Both the position numbers and the translations under genes were made by a program. The notes beneath the pieces were generated by a model that was not told the origin of the DNA, did no database searches, and saw only the letters and a program-made list of their open reading frames with translations. DNA of 5,516 nucleotides from Marmoricola sp. (GTDB taxonomy: Bacteria > Actinomycetota > Actinomycetes > Propionibacteriales > Nocardioidaceae). This document shows positions 1-5,350 of the stretch, piece by piece. Location of the stretch: contig JASLCW010000392.1 in assembly GCA_030151765.1 (NCBI GenBank), positions 1 to 5,516 on the forward strand, in the 5' to 3' direction. Each line of letters opens with the position of its first letter. Position 1 is the first letter of the stretch.

Positions 1-105
1 CGAGACGTGGTCGACCATGTTGAGCTCGGTGATCGGACGCTTGATCTCCGGGTCGTTGACGGTCGCGAGGGCAGCGCGAATCTGATCGAGGTCAGGGGAG
101 GCCAT
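1..105 (-). CDS. Mrp/ApbC-family Fe-S cluster carrier ATPase, N-terminal fragment
   Basis: Only the first 35 codons are present; the gene runs off the left edge. The fragment begins MASPDLDQIRAALATV and continues with NDPEIKRPITEL and MVDHV. This matches the opening helix and the conserved NDPE...PI..L signature of the MIP18/DUF59 domain that precedes the P-loop ATPase domain in actinobacterial Mrp (NBP35/ApbC type) proteins. Members of that family bind and transfer iron-sulfur clusters to apoproteins in the cytosol. The P-loop and cluster-binding cysteines lie outside the window, so the ATPase part is inferred. The ATG lies 19 bases after the DUF1003 stop on the same strand. No Shine-Dalgarno sequence precedes it. 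A TACCCT hexamer ends 6 bases before the ATG, which suggests a leaderless internal transcript in addition to read-through. A stand-alone DUF59 protein is the main alternative. Confidence 0.85.
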   Translation of the reverse strand, partial: MASPDLDQIRAALATVNDPEIKRPITELNMVDHVS

Positions 106-111
106 GGGGCA

Positions 112-117
112 AGGGTA
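112..117 (-). promoter_or_regulatory. Candidate -10 element for leaderless transcription of the Mrp-type gene
   Basis: On the minus strand the hexamer TACCCT (TANNNT form) is followed by six bases and then the ATG whose first base is position 105. This spacing would put the transcription start at or next to the start codon. The gap contains no purine-rich ribosome binding site. No recognisable -35 element was seen, so support rests only on the -10 match and its spacing. Confidence 0.35.
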
Positions 118-124
118 CGCGGGC

Positions 125-700
125 TCAACCAGCGTCCGACGGGGTGCTCACGTGATCCGGCTCATGTGGGGGAGCATCCTCCGCGGCGTTCTCGTCGGGC
201 GCATCCTCGGGCTCCTCCGGCTCCAGCTCCGCGAGCAACGAACGCAGCTCCGAACGGACGAAGTCGCGCGTGGCCACCTCACCCAGAGCCATGCGCAGTG
301 CGGCCACCTCACGGGCCAGGAATTCCATGTCCGCGTGGGACGCCGCATCAGCCTGACGGTCCTGCTCCGCGACCACGCGGTCACGGTCCTCCTGGCGGTT
401 CTGCGCGAGCAGGATCAGCGGTGCCGCATAAGACGCTTGGGTGGAGAAGAAGAGGTTCAGCAGGATGAAGGGGTACTTGTCCCAGTGGTGGATGAAGCCG
501 ACGACATTGCAGATCACCCAGATGATCACGAAGGCCGTCATGTAGATCAGGAACTTCGCCGTACCCATGAAGCGGGCGAAGCGTTCGGCGAAGACGCCGA
601 AGCTGTCCGAGTCGTAGCGGAAGGGAGACCGGATCAGCTGGCGCCGGATCTCGCGCGGCGTGTCCAGCCGGGGGGCTCGCGCGTTGTCACGTTCGGCCAT
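125..700 (-). CDS. DUF1003 family two-helix membrane protein
   Basis: This 191-residue protein matches the DUF1003 family, whose biochemical role is not established. A hydrophilic N-terminus (1-47) leads into two membrane segments, about 48-70 (KFLIYMTAFVIIWVICNVVG) and 76-98. The family hallmark YPFILLNLFFSTQASYAAP spans the second helix, and AQNRQEDRD follows it. Residues 105-160 are charged and helical, possibly a short coiled coil, and 156-186 form a Glu/Asp/Pro-rich acidic tail. The start is well supported: GGAGG lies 8 bases upstream, and the ATG overlaps the stop of the MgtE-N/CBS gene by one base (TGATG), so translation is probably coupled. The Mrp-type gene follows after 19 bases. 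The tight coupling to a CBS/MgtE-N protein suggests they work together at the inner membrane, but this is inference. Confidence 0.93.
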   Translation of the reverse strand: MAERDNARAPRLDTPREIRRQLIRSPFRYDSDSFGVFAERFARFMGTAKFLIYMTAFVIIWVICNVVGFIHHWDKYPFILLNLFFSTQASYAAPLILLAQNRQEDRDRVVAEQDRQADAASHADMEFLAREVAALRMALGEVATRDFVRSELRSLLAELEPEEPEDAPDENAAEDAPPHEPDHVSTPSDAG

Positions 701-1959
701 CAGCGATGCCTCCGTGCCACGCTGCGATCACGCCAGCCGTCGGGGAGCATGTGGTCGAGGAGGTCGTCGACGGCCACCGAGCCGAGCAGCCGGCCCTGCT
801 CGTCGACCACCGGCGCCGCGACCAGGTTGTAGGTCGCCAGGAAGGTCGCCACGTCCTCGAGGGTCGCGTCCGGTCGCAGGTAGGTGATGCTCGTGTCGAG
901 TACGCCGGCGACGAGCGTCGAGGGCGGCTCGCGCAGGAGTCGCTGAATGTGCGCGACCCCGAGGAGCTTGCCCGTCGGCGTCTCCAGCGGCGGTCGGCAG
1001 ACGTGGACGAGGGCCGCCATCGACGGCGTGAGCTCTTCATTGCGCACCCGGGCGAGGGCCTCGGCGACGGTGGCGTCGGGTGAGACGATCACCGGCTCGG
1101 GCGTCATCATGCCGCCCGCGGTCTCCTCGCCGTAGACCATGAGGCGTCTTACGTCCTCGGCCTCTTCGGGCTCCATCAGGCCGAGCAGCTGCTGGGCGGT
1201 CTCCTCGGGAAGATCGGCGATCAGGTCGGCGGCGTCGTCCGGCGACATCTCCTCGAGTACGTCGGCCGCGCGCTCGACGTCGAGGTGGCCCAGGATCTCG
1301 ACCTGGTCCTCCTCGGGGAGTTCCTCGAGCACCTCGGCCAGCCGCTCGTCATCGAGCGCCTGGATGACCTCGACCCGGCGCGAGGCGGGAAGGTCGTGGA
1401 TGACATTGGCCGCGTCCGCGGGACGCAGGTCGGCCAGGGAGGCGATCAGGTGGGTGGCGCCGCCGTGCTCGCCGGTGCGCTGCAGGCCCTCGACGTCGTC
1501 CCATTCGACGACCTGGGTCTGCGGCCGGCGCCGGAAGCCCTTCGTCTTGCTGCCCTCGGCGATCGCGACGCGGGAGAGCACCCAGTCGCGAGTCCGGGCC
1601 TGCTCCATCGCGACGTCGAAGACCACGCCCTCGACGCCGGTGGAGCGCACCTTGACGATCCGGTCGAGGAGCTGGCCGATCACCAGGGTCTCGGTCGAGC
1701 GCTGTTCGAAGCGGCGCATGTTGAGCAGGCCGGTCGTGATCACCTGGCCGGCGTCGATGTTGGTCACGCGGGTCATCGGGGCGAAGATCCGCCGGCGCCC
1801 GAAGACCTCGACGACGAGGCCGACGACACGAGGCTGCCGGATGTCGGCGCGCAGGACCACGACGAGGTCGCGGACCTTGCCCACCGGATCGCCCTGGGGG
1901 TCGAAGACGGGCAGGCCGACGAGGCGTGCCACGAATACTCGACTGGGGGCGACGTTCAC
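700..1959 (-). CDS. PRC-barrel-like, MgtE N-terminal and CBS-pair protein without a channel domain
   Basis: Numbered from the preferred start this is 419 residues. Residues about 5-75 (VFVARLVGLPVFD, GDPVGKVRDLVVVL) resemble a PRC-barrel, and a second such unit may span about 93-133. Residues about 169-275 are the acidic helical repeats of the MgtE N domain (RPADAANVIHDLP, LAEVLEELPEEDQVEIL, SPDDAADLIADLPEE). The conserved TAGGMMTPE junction at about 280-288 leads into two CBS domains (about 285-342 and 352-405). In MgtE channels these parts form the cytosolic Mg2+ sensor. Here the transmembrane pore is absent and the protein ends after CBS2, so it is probably a soluble regulator binding Mg2+ and/or nucleotides. 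A longer reading from GTG at 2004 (434 residues) is open. GTG at 1959 is preferred because a -10-like hexamer ends 8 bases before it, leaving the longer start outside the transcript, and because family resemblance begins at APSRVFVARL. The stop overlaps the DUF1003 start. Confidence 0.9.
   Translation of the reverse strand: MNVAPSRVFVARLVGLPVFDPQGDPVGKVRDLVVVLRADIRQPRVVGLVVEVFGRRRIFAPMTRVTNIDAGQVITTGLLNMRRFEQRSTETLVIGQLLDRIVKVRSTGVEGVVFDVAMEQARTRDWVLSRVAIAEGSKTKGFRRRPQTQVVEWDDVEGLQRTGEHGGATHLIASLADLRPADAANVIHDLPASRRVEVIQALDDERLAEVLEELPEEDQVEILGHLDVERAADVLEEMSPDDAADLIADLPEETAQQLLGLMEPEEAEDVRRLMVYGEETAGGMMTPEPVIVSPDATVAEALARVRNEELTPSMAALVHVCRPPLETPTGKLLGVAHIQRLLREPPSTLVAGVLDTSITYLRPDATLEDVATFLATYNLVAAPVVDEQGRLLGSVAVDDLLDHMLPDGWRDRSVARRHR
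709..713 (-). promoter_or_regulatory. Shine-Dalgarno sequence of the DUF1003 gene
   Basis: GGAGG on the minus strand lies 8 bases upstream of the ATG at 700, inside the last codons of the MgtE-N/CBS gene. It fixes the DUF1003 start and, with the TGATG junction, supports coupled translation. Confidence 0.75.
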
Positions 1960-1967
1960 GAGAGCCC

Positions 1968-1973
1968 AGCCTA
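1968..1973 (-). promoter_or_regulatory. Candidate -10 element for the MgtE-N/CBS gene
   Basis: Minus-strand TAGGCT (TANNNT form, preceded by GA) ends 8 bases before the GTG whose first base is position 1959, so transcription would begin at the start codon. No Shine-Dalgarno sequence or convincing -35 element was seen. The element lies inside the longer alternative reading frame from 2004 and therefore argues against that start. Confidence 0.4.
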
Positions 1974-2008
1974 TCGGGGCAGAGCCTGCTGAACCGTCGG
2001 CCACGCCC

Positions 2009-2014
2009 TAGACT
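2009..2014 (+). promoter_or_regulatory. Candidate -10 element for the lipoprotein gene
   Basis: TAGACT (TANNNT form) ends 7 bases before the ATG at 2022, with no Shine-Dalgarno sequence in between, so the transcript is probably leaderless. It lies 35 bases from the opposing -10 of the MgtE-N/CBS gene, so the two promoters would share upstream DNA. No good -35 match was found. Confidence 0.4.
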
Positions 2015-2021
2015 CCGACGC

Positions 2022-2381
2022 ATGCTGGTGCGCGCGGTTCTCGCTGTGCTGGTTCTCGCCCTTCTCGGAGGCGTCACCGCCTGCGGCGGCTCCTCCGCCT
2101 CACGCGAGGTACGACCGCGTGCGCGCGACACCGCTCCGGTCACCAGTGCGGCAACCTGCGCCGAAGTGTGGGTCGCCGGCCGCCCACTGCCCCAGGGGTA
2201 CGCCGGCTGCCTGCTCGACGGCCATCTGGTCGCGGGTGATCGCCGGGCCTGCTCGAACGGACGGACGCTGGTGCTCCACGCCGGCGACTTCTATGCGGTG
2301 GTGGGCGAGCCCGTGCACCACGTGCCGGGGCTGGCCGGCACCGCCGTCTACCAGCGTCTGACGAAGGTCTGCCCGGCCTGA
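2022..2381 (+). CDS. Small secreted lipoprotein, function unknown
   Basis: This 119-residue protein has a lipoprotein signal peptide. Arg4 is the short positive region, residues 5-17 are hydrophobic (AVLAVLVLALLGG), and the lipobox VTAC predicts cleavage before Cys21 and lipid attachment. A flexible Gly/Ser/Arg linker (22-45) precedes a compact domain of about 75 residues. This domain holds four cysteines (46, 63, 77 and 117) that could make two disulfides on the outer face of the membrane. I do not recognise the domain. The ATG is preferred over in-frame codons further upstream because the signal peptide begins there and a TAGACT hexamer ends 7 bases before it. The gene is divergent from the MgtE-N/CBS gene and lies 19 bases ahead of the LicD-fusion gene, which has its own promoter-like element. 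Cotranscription with the surface-decoration genes is possible but not shown. Confidence 0.75.
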   Translation: MLVRAVLAVLVLALLGGVTACGGSSASREVRPRARDTAPVTSAATCAEVWVAGRPLPQGYAGCLLDGHLVAGDRRACSNGRTLVLHAGDFYAVVGEPVHHVPGLAGTAVYQRLTKVCPA

Positions 2382-2385
2382 GCTT

Positions 2386-2394
2386 TGCTAGCAT
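2386..2394 (+). promoter_or_regulatory. Extended -10 element for the LicD-fusion gene
   Basis: TGCTAGCAT fits the extended -10 pattern TGNTANNNT. It ends 6 bases before the GTG at 2401. An in-frame TAG inside the element blocks any upstream start, and there is no Shine-Dalgarno sequence, so a leaderless GTG-initiated message is likely. The element begins just after the lipoprotein stop codon. No -35 hexamer is evident; an extended -10 can partly compensate for that. Confidence 0.5.
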
Positions 2395-2400
2395 CCCCGG

Positions 2401-3975
2401 GTGCCAGCCCCCGATCGTCACCACGCCGAGGCATCGGTCGTGCCGGTGATCCGGAACGTGGATCGTGAGGGCGTCCACCTCGGGACGGGCCCGGACACGG
2501 TCTTCGACGTCTGCTTCGACGGCCGCCGAGTGTGGTCCTTCTGGAGTGAGCGGGACACCGCGGCCGCAGGCCACGGCGAACTTGTCGCGGCCTGGCCCGA
2601 TGCCCTGGCCGCGCGACTCACCGGCACCACGGAGATCAGCGTCAGGGAGCACGGCGCCACGGAGGCGCGATATGCGGCGGAGTACTCCTTCGACGATTCG
2701 GGTGAGCGGCTGAGCATCGTCAACAAGTCGGGTCAGCCTCTCGGCCTGGACAAATCCCTCAAGCTGGTCCCGACCTTCGACACCCGCACGGAGGAGCAGA
2801 GCAAGGCGCTGCTCGACTCGGTGGTCGTCGTACTGGATGAGCTGAAGGCCGCCGGCATCGAGGCCTTCCCGGCGTACGGAACCCTGCTCGGCGCGGTCCG
2901 CGAGGGTCATCTGATCGGCCACGACTCGGACGCCGACCTCGGCTACGTGAGTCGCCACGAGCACCCCGCCGACGTGGTCGCGGAGTCCTTCGACCTGCAG
3001 CGCCGCCTCGTCGGACTCGGCTACGCCACCTCGCGCTACAGCGGGATCTCCTTCCAGGTGAAGGTGGTCGAGCCCGACGGCTTCGTCAGGGGCCTCGACG
3101 TCTTCGGCGGCTATCTCGCCGGCGGCGTCCTCAACCTCGTCGGGGAGGTTCGGATCCCCTTCGAACGGGACTGGATCTTCCCCCTCGGCACCTGCACGCT
3201 CGAGGGCCGCGAGCTGCCCGCGCCCGCCGTACCGGAGAAGCTCCTCGAGGCGATGTACGGGCCGGGTTGGAAGGTGCCGGACCCGGCGTACAAGTTCGGT
3301 ACGCCGGACAGCACGATCCGTGCCTTCAACCAGTACTTCCGGGCCACCCGTGCCCGACGGGCCACGTGGGCGTCGACCCACCGGCACGCCGAGGTGCGCG
3401 TCGCCACGGCCCCGCCCTCGCCCCTGGCCGAGTACGTCGTCGAACGCGAGGGTGTTCCCGCGCAGGTCTTCGACCTCGGTGCAGGCAAGGCCGTCGACAG
3501 CCTGTGGTTCGCCCGGCAGGGCAGCACGGTCGTGGCCTACGACTACCTGGTCGCGCCGGCCCGGCGTGCGCTCCGGATCGCCGCGCGCGAGGGGGTGGCC
3601 CTTGAGTCGTGCAGCCTCAACTTCCAGGAATGGCGCTCGGTCTTCTCCGAAGGCGCCCGGGTGGCGCGGGCCACCGGTCCGCGGACACTGCTGGCGAACC
3701 ACCTCTTCGACTCGGTGCCGCGCTTCGGTCGCCGGTCGGTGGCCCGCTTCGCCTCGATGGCGACCCGCGAGGGCGGCACCCTGTACGCCGACTTCTGGTG
3801 CGCCGGTCGGGCCGACCGGGACGCACCCTGGCGGCCGGTGAGCGTCGACGAGGTGGTGGCGATCCTGACCGAGGCGGGCGCCCATATTGTTTCCCGTGAG
3901 GAATTCACGGATCCGGTTCACGACGACCGGCGTACCGGAAGGGTGGTGGCGCAGTGGCAGCCAGTGAGCGCGTGA
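2401..3975 (+). CDS. LicD-type transferase fused to a SAM-dependent methyltransferase-like domain
   Basis: This 524-residue protein has three parts. Residues 1-125 are an unassigned, apparently beta-rich segment (CFDGRRVWSFW near 38-48). Residues about 135-330 match the LicD/fukutin-type nucleotidyltransferase fold: AYGTLLGAVREGHLIG (158-173), then HDSDADL with acidic Asp175, Asp177 and Asp179, and LDVFGG with Asp233. LicD proteins move phosphocholine or related phospho-groups onto surface glycans and teichoic acids. Residues about 345-524 look like a class I methyltransferase. Motif I is VFDLGAGKAVDSLWFA (356-371), an acidic residue (Asp381) ends the second strand, and EGGTLYADFW (457-466) resembles the later strand region. 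The start is the only GTG after an in-frame stop and suits a leaderless message. The gene overlaps the coiled-coil gene by 22 bases. The three-gene context suggests decoration of a cell-surface polymer. Donor and acceptor cannot be read from the sequence. Confidence 0.87.
   Translation: MPAPDRHHAEASVVPVIRNVDREGVHLGTGPDTVFDVCFDGRRVWSFWSERDTAAAGHGELVAAWPDALAARLTGTTEISVREHGATEARYAAEYSFDDSGERLSIVNKSGQPLGLDKSLKLVPTFDTRTEEQSKALLDSVVVVLDELKAAGIEAFPAYGTLLGAVREGHLIGHDSDADLGYVSRHEHPADVVAESFDLQRRLVGLGYATSRYSGISFQVKVVEPDGFVRGLDVFGGYLAGGVLNLVGEVRIPFERDWIFPLGTCTLEGRELPAPAVPEKLLEAMYGPGWKVPDPAYKFGTPDSTIRAFNQYFRATRARRATWASTHRHAEVRVATAPPSPLAEYVVEREGVPAQVFDLGAGKAVDSLWFARQGSTVVAYDYLVAPARRALRIAAREGVALESCSLNFQEWRSVFSEGARVARATGPRTLLANHLFDSVPRFGRRSVARFASMATREGGTLYADFWCAGRADRDAPWRPVSVDEVVAILTEAGAHIVSREEFTDPVHDDRRTGRVVAQWQPVSA
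3894..3910 (+). repeat. Short perfect inverted repeat near the end of the LicD-fusion gene
   Basis: CCGTGA and TCACGG form a 6-base-pair stem around a 5-base loop. The repeat lies in an unusually AT-rich coding stretch, 43 bases before the start of the coiled-coil gene. It could be an RNA hairpin or a protein site at the gene junction; chance is also possible. Confidence 0.35.
3937..3943 (+). promoter_or_regulatory. Ribosome binding site that selects the coiled-coil gene start
   Basis: GGAAGGG ends 10 bases before GTG 3954. The alternative GTG at 3972, which would overlap the upstream stop as GTGA, has no comparable purine run at a normal distance. The site therefore favours 3954. Confidence 0.6.
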
Positions 3976-4178
3976 ACAAGGCCGGTCGCGCCTTGCTCCG
4001 TCGCGGTGAGCTCGAACAGCGCGTACGCGAACTCGAGGCGGAGGTCGGTGAGCTGCGGCAGCAGAGCCTGCGCATCGCCGAGCTAGCCGACGTCGTCCAG
4101 GAACTCCTCATCCCGCTCGCCTCGCGTGACCAGGAGAGGATCGACGCGGCGATCGCCGAGTACCGCAAGGGGATGTGA
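3954..4178 (+). CDS. Small coiled-coil protein, DUF6752-like
   Basis: This 74-residue protein resembles the short actinobacterial DUF6752 family, whose function is unknown to me. A basic head (NKAGRALLRRGEL, 8-20) leads into a heptad pattern with Leu20, Val24, Leu27, Val31, Leu34, Ile41, Val48 and Leu52 at core positions. This predicts a coiled coil of about 20-52. A second, shorter helical segment covers about 56-72 (SRDQERIDAAIAEYRKG). There is no signal peptide or membrane segment. GTG 3954 is chosen for its GGAAGGG site; a start at GTG 3972 would remove six residues. The gene overlaps the LicD fusion by 22 bases and ends 6 bases before the sulfotransferase start. Cotranscription and a structural or adaptor role for one or both enzymes are therefore likely, but the adaptor role is inference. 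Confidence 0.75.
   Translation: MAASERVNKAGRALLRRGELEQRVRELEAEVGELRQQSLRIAELADVVQELLIPLASRDQERIDAAIAEYRKGM
4167..4173 (+). promoter_or_regulatory. Ribosome binding site of the sulfotransferase gene
   Basis: AAGGGGA, within the last codons of the coiled-coil gene, ends 11 bases before GTG 4185. It supports that start, which places the PAPS-binding loop at residues 11-18, the usual distance from the N-terminus in this family. Confidence 0.6.
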
Positions 4179-4184
4179 TCGCCC

Positions 4185-5324
4185 GTGGCGGCGAAGGTCT
4201 TCCTCCACATCGGTCTGCCCAAGACCGCGACGACGTACCTGCAGACGATCATGTGGGCGGCGCCGGAGACGATGCGCGAGCAGGGTCTGCTGCTCCCGGG
4301 TCGCGGGCGCGCCGATCACCTGTGGACTGCCCGGACCGTCGGCGAGTCACCGGCACTGGAGACTGCCTTCCCGGCGCAGAAGAGCGCCTGGGAGCGGGTC
4401 CGTGCCGAGATCGAGGAGTGGTCCGGCGATGCCGTGATCACGCACGAATTCCTCGCCGCGGTCTCCGCCGAGCAAGCGAAGCGGATGGTCGCCGACCTGG
4501 CCCCCGCCGAGGTGCACGTGGTCGTCACCGCCCGGGAGCCGATCGGGCTCTTCACCACGAGCTGGCAGGAGAGCCTGAAGAACCGCGGCACGTCGACGAT
4601 GGCGGACTACCCGGGTCCGGACTCGGACAGCTCGCAGGCGATCTGGAACTGGCGCACCCTCGACCTGGGGCTCGTCCTCGAGCGGTGGGGTGATGTCGTA
4701 CCGGCGGAGCAGGTGCATGTGCTGCCGCTGCCCGGTCACGGCGCACCGCGCGATCTGATCTGGCGGCGCTTCGCCGGCCTGGTCGGCATGGACGCGGCCG
4801 CCTTCGACGCGACCGCCGGTTTCGCCAACTCCGCGATGGGTGTCGCCGAGGCGGAGACGTTGCGCCGGATCAACGAGCACATCGTCGCGCGCGGTCTGCT
4901 GGACAAGGCGCTGGAGCGGGGCACGATCATTCGGAGCCTGCTCGCCGACGAGCGGCTGGTCCCGCGCGGCGGCGACCGGTTCTGGCCCGAGCAGACGCAG
5001 ATCGACGACTGCCGGCGGCGCGGTCGCCGGGCGATCGAGCTGATCGAGGAACGCGGCTTCGACGTGATCGGCGAGCTCGCCGACCTGGAGCCGCCGGCAC
5101 AACTGGAGGAGCGCCGCAGCGTCGCCTCCGTCACCGACGCGGAGGTGGCCGGCATCGCGACCGACCTGGTCGCCCAGCTGGCCGGCGAGATCCGGGAGTT
5201 GCGCCGTTCGCTGCGCGCGGCAGGCTTGGAGCAGCAGGAACTCGAGGCGCAGCTGGTCGAGGCGCGGCTCACCCTCCGCCAGCGGCTCCGGCGGAGGTTG
5301 GGTCTCCCGGTTAAGGGCTCCTAA
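4185..5324 (+). CDS. PAPS-dependent sulfotransferase with C-terminal coiled coil
   Basis: This 379-residue protein opens with KVFLHIGLPKTATTYLQ. Residues LPKTATTY (11-18) form the 5'-phosphosulfate-binding loop of sulfotransferases, with Lys13 as the expected catalytic or donor-binding lysine. The 3'-phosphate-binding region is at about 110-132 (VHVVVTAREPIGL then FTTSWQESLKNRG) with Arg117. The position usually held by serine in P-S-A-W-type versions appears to be Thr125 (TTSW). Such enzymes move sulfate from PAPS to a hydroxyl or amine, often on a glycan or lipid. There is no signal peptide, so it acts in the cytosol or at the inner membrane face. Residues about 323-370 form a charged amphipathic helix (ELRRSLRAAGLEQQELEAQL), a likely coiled coil with a basic end (LRQRLRRRLG). 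Translation is probably coupled to the coiled-coil gene 6 bases upstream. The acceptor is unknown; neighbours suggest a surface glycopolymer. Confidence 0.9.
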   Translation: MAAKVFLHIGLPKTATTYLQTIMWAAPETMREQGLLLPGRGRADHLWTARTVGESPALETAFPAQKSAWERVRAEIEEWSGDAVITHEFLAAVSAEQAKRMVADLAPAEVHVVVTAREPIGLFTTSWQESLKNRGTSTMADYPGPDSDSSQAIWNWRTLDLGLVLERWGDVVPAEQVHVLPLPGHGAPRDLIWRRFAGLVGMDAAAFDATAGFANSAMGVAEAETLRRINEHIVARGLLDKALERGTIIRSLLADERLVPRGGDRFWPEQTQIDDCRRRGRRAIELIEERGFDVIGELADLEPPAQLEERRSVASVTDAEVAGIATDLVAQLAGEIRELRRSLRAAGLEQQELEAQLVEARLTLRQRLRRRLGLPVKGS

Positions 5325-5350
5325 CCTGGGTGTGGTGGACGTGACACCTG

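Noticed and set aside
1960..2004. A 15-residue N-terminal extension of the MgtE-N/CBS protein from GTG 2004
   Set aside because: A -10-like hexamer lies inside it, no ribosome binding site precedes it, and family resemblance begins after it. It remains formally possible.
1139..2011. Open frames of 290 and 235 codons on the plus strand opposite the MgtE-N/CBS gene
   Set aside because: One is a Ser/Arg/Thr-rich shadow and the other an Asp/Leu/Gly/Ala-rich mirror of the acidic MgtE N repeats. Neither shows a domain.
3901..3914. Adjacent EcoRI and BamHI recognition sequences, suggesting cloning-vector DNA
   Set aside because: The reading frame continues through both sites in a coherent protein (EEFTDP). 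Two chance hexamers in an AT-rich patch explain them.
2140..3921. A 593-codon open frame on the minus strand opposite the LicD fusion
   Set aside because: Its translation is rich in Arg, Gly, Glu and Pro without any recognisable domain, and it lies antisense to a gene with clear motifs. Long antisense open frames are expected in DNA with such high third-position GC.
2401..5324. Recent horizontal transfer of the decoration cassette
   Set aside because: GC content and codon use look like the flanking genes apart from one short island. No repeats, integrase or tRNA flank the block.
5328..5348. Imperfect stem GGTGT/ACACC after the sulfotransferase as a terminator
   Set aside because: The stem is only five pairs with a 10-base loop and no T run follows. 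It is too weak to call.
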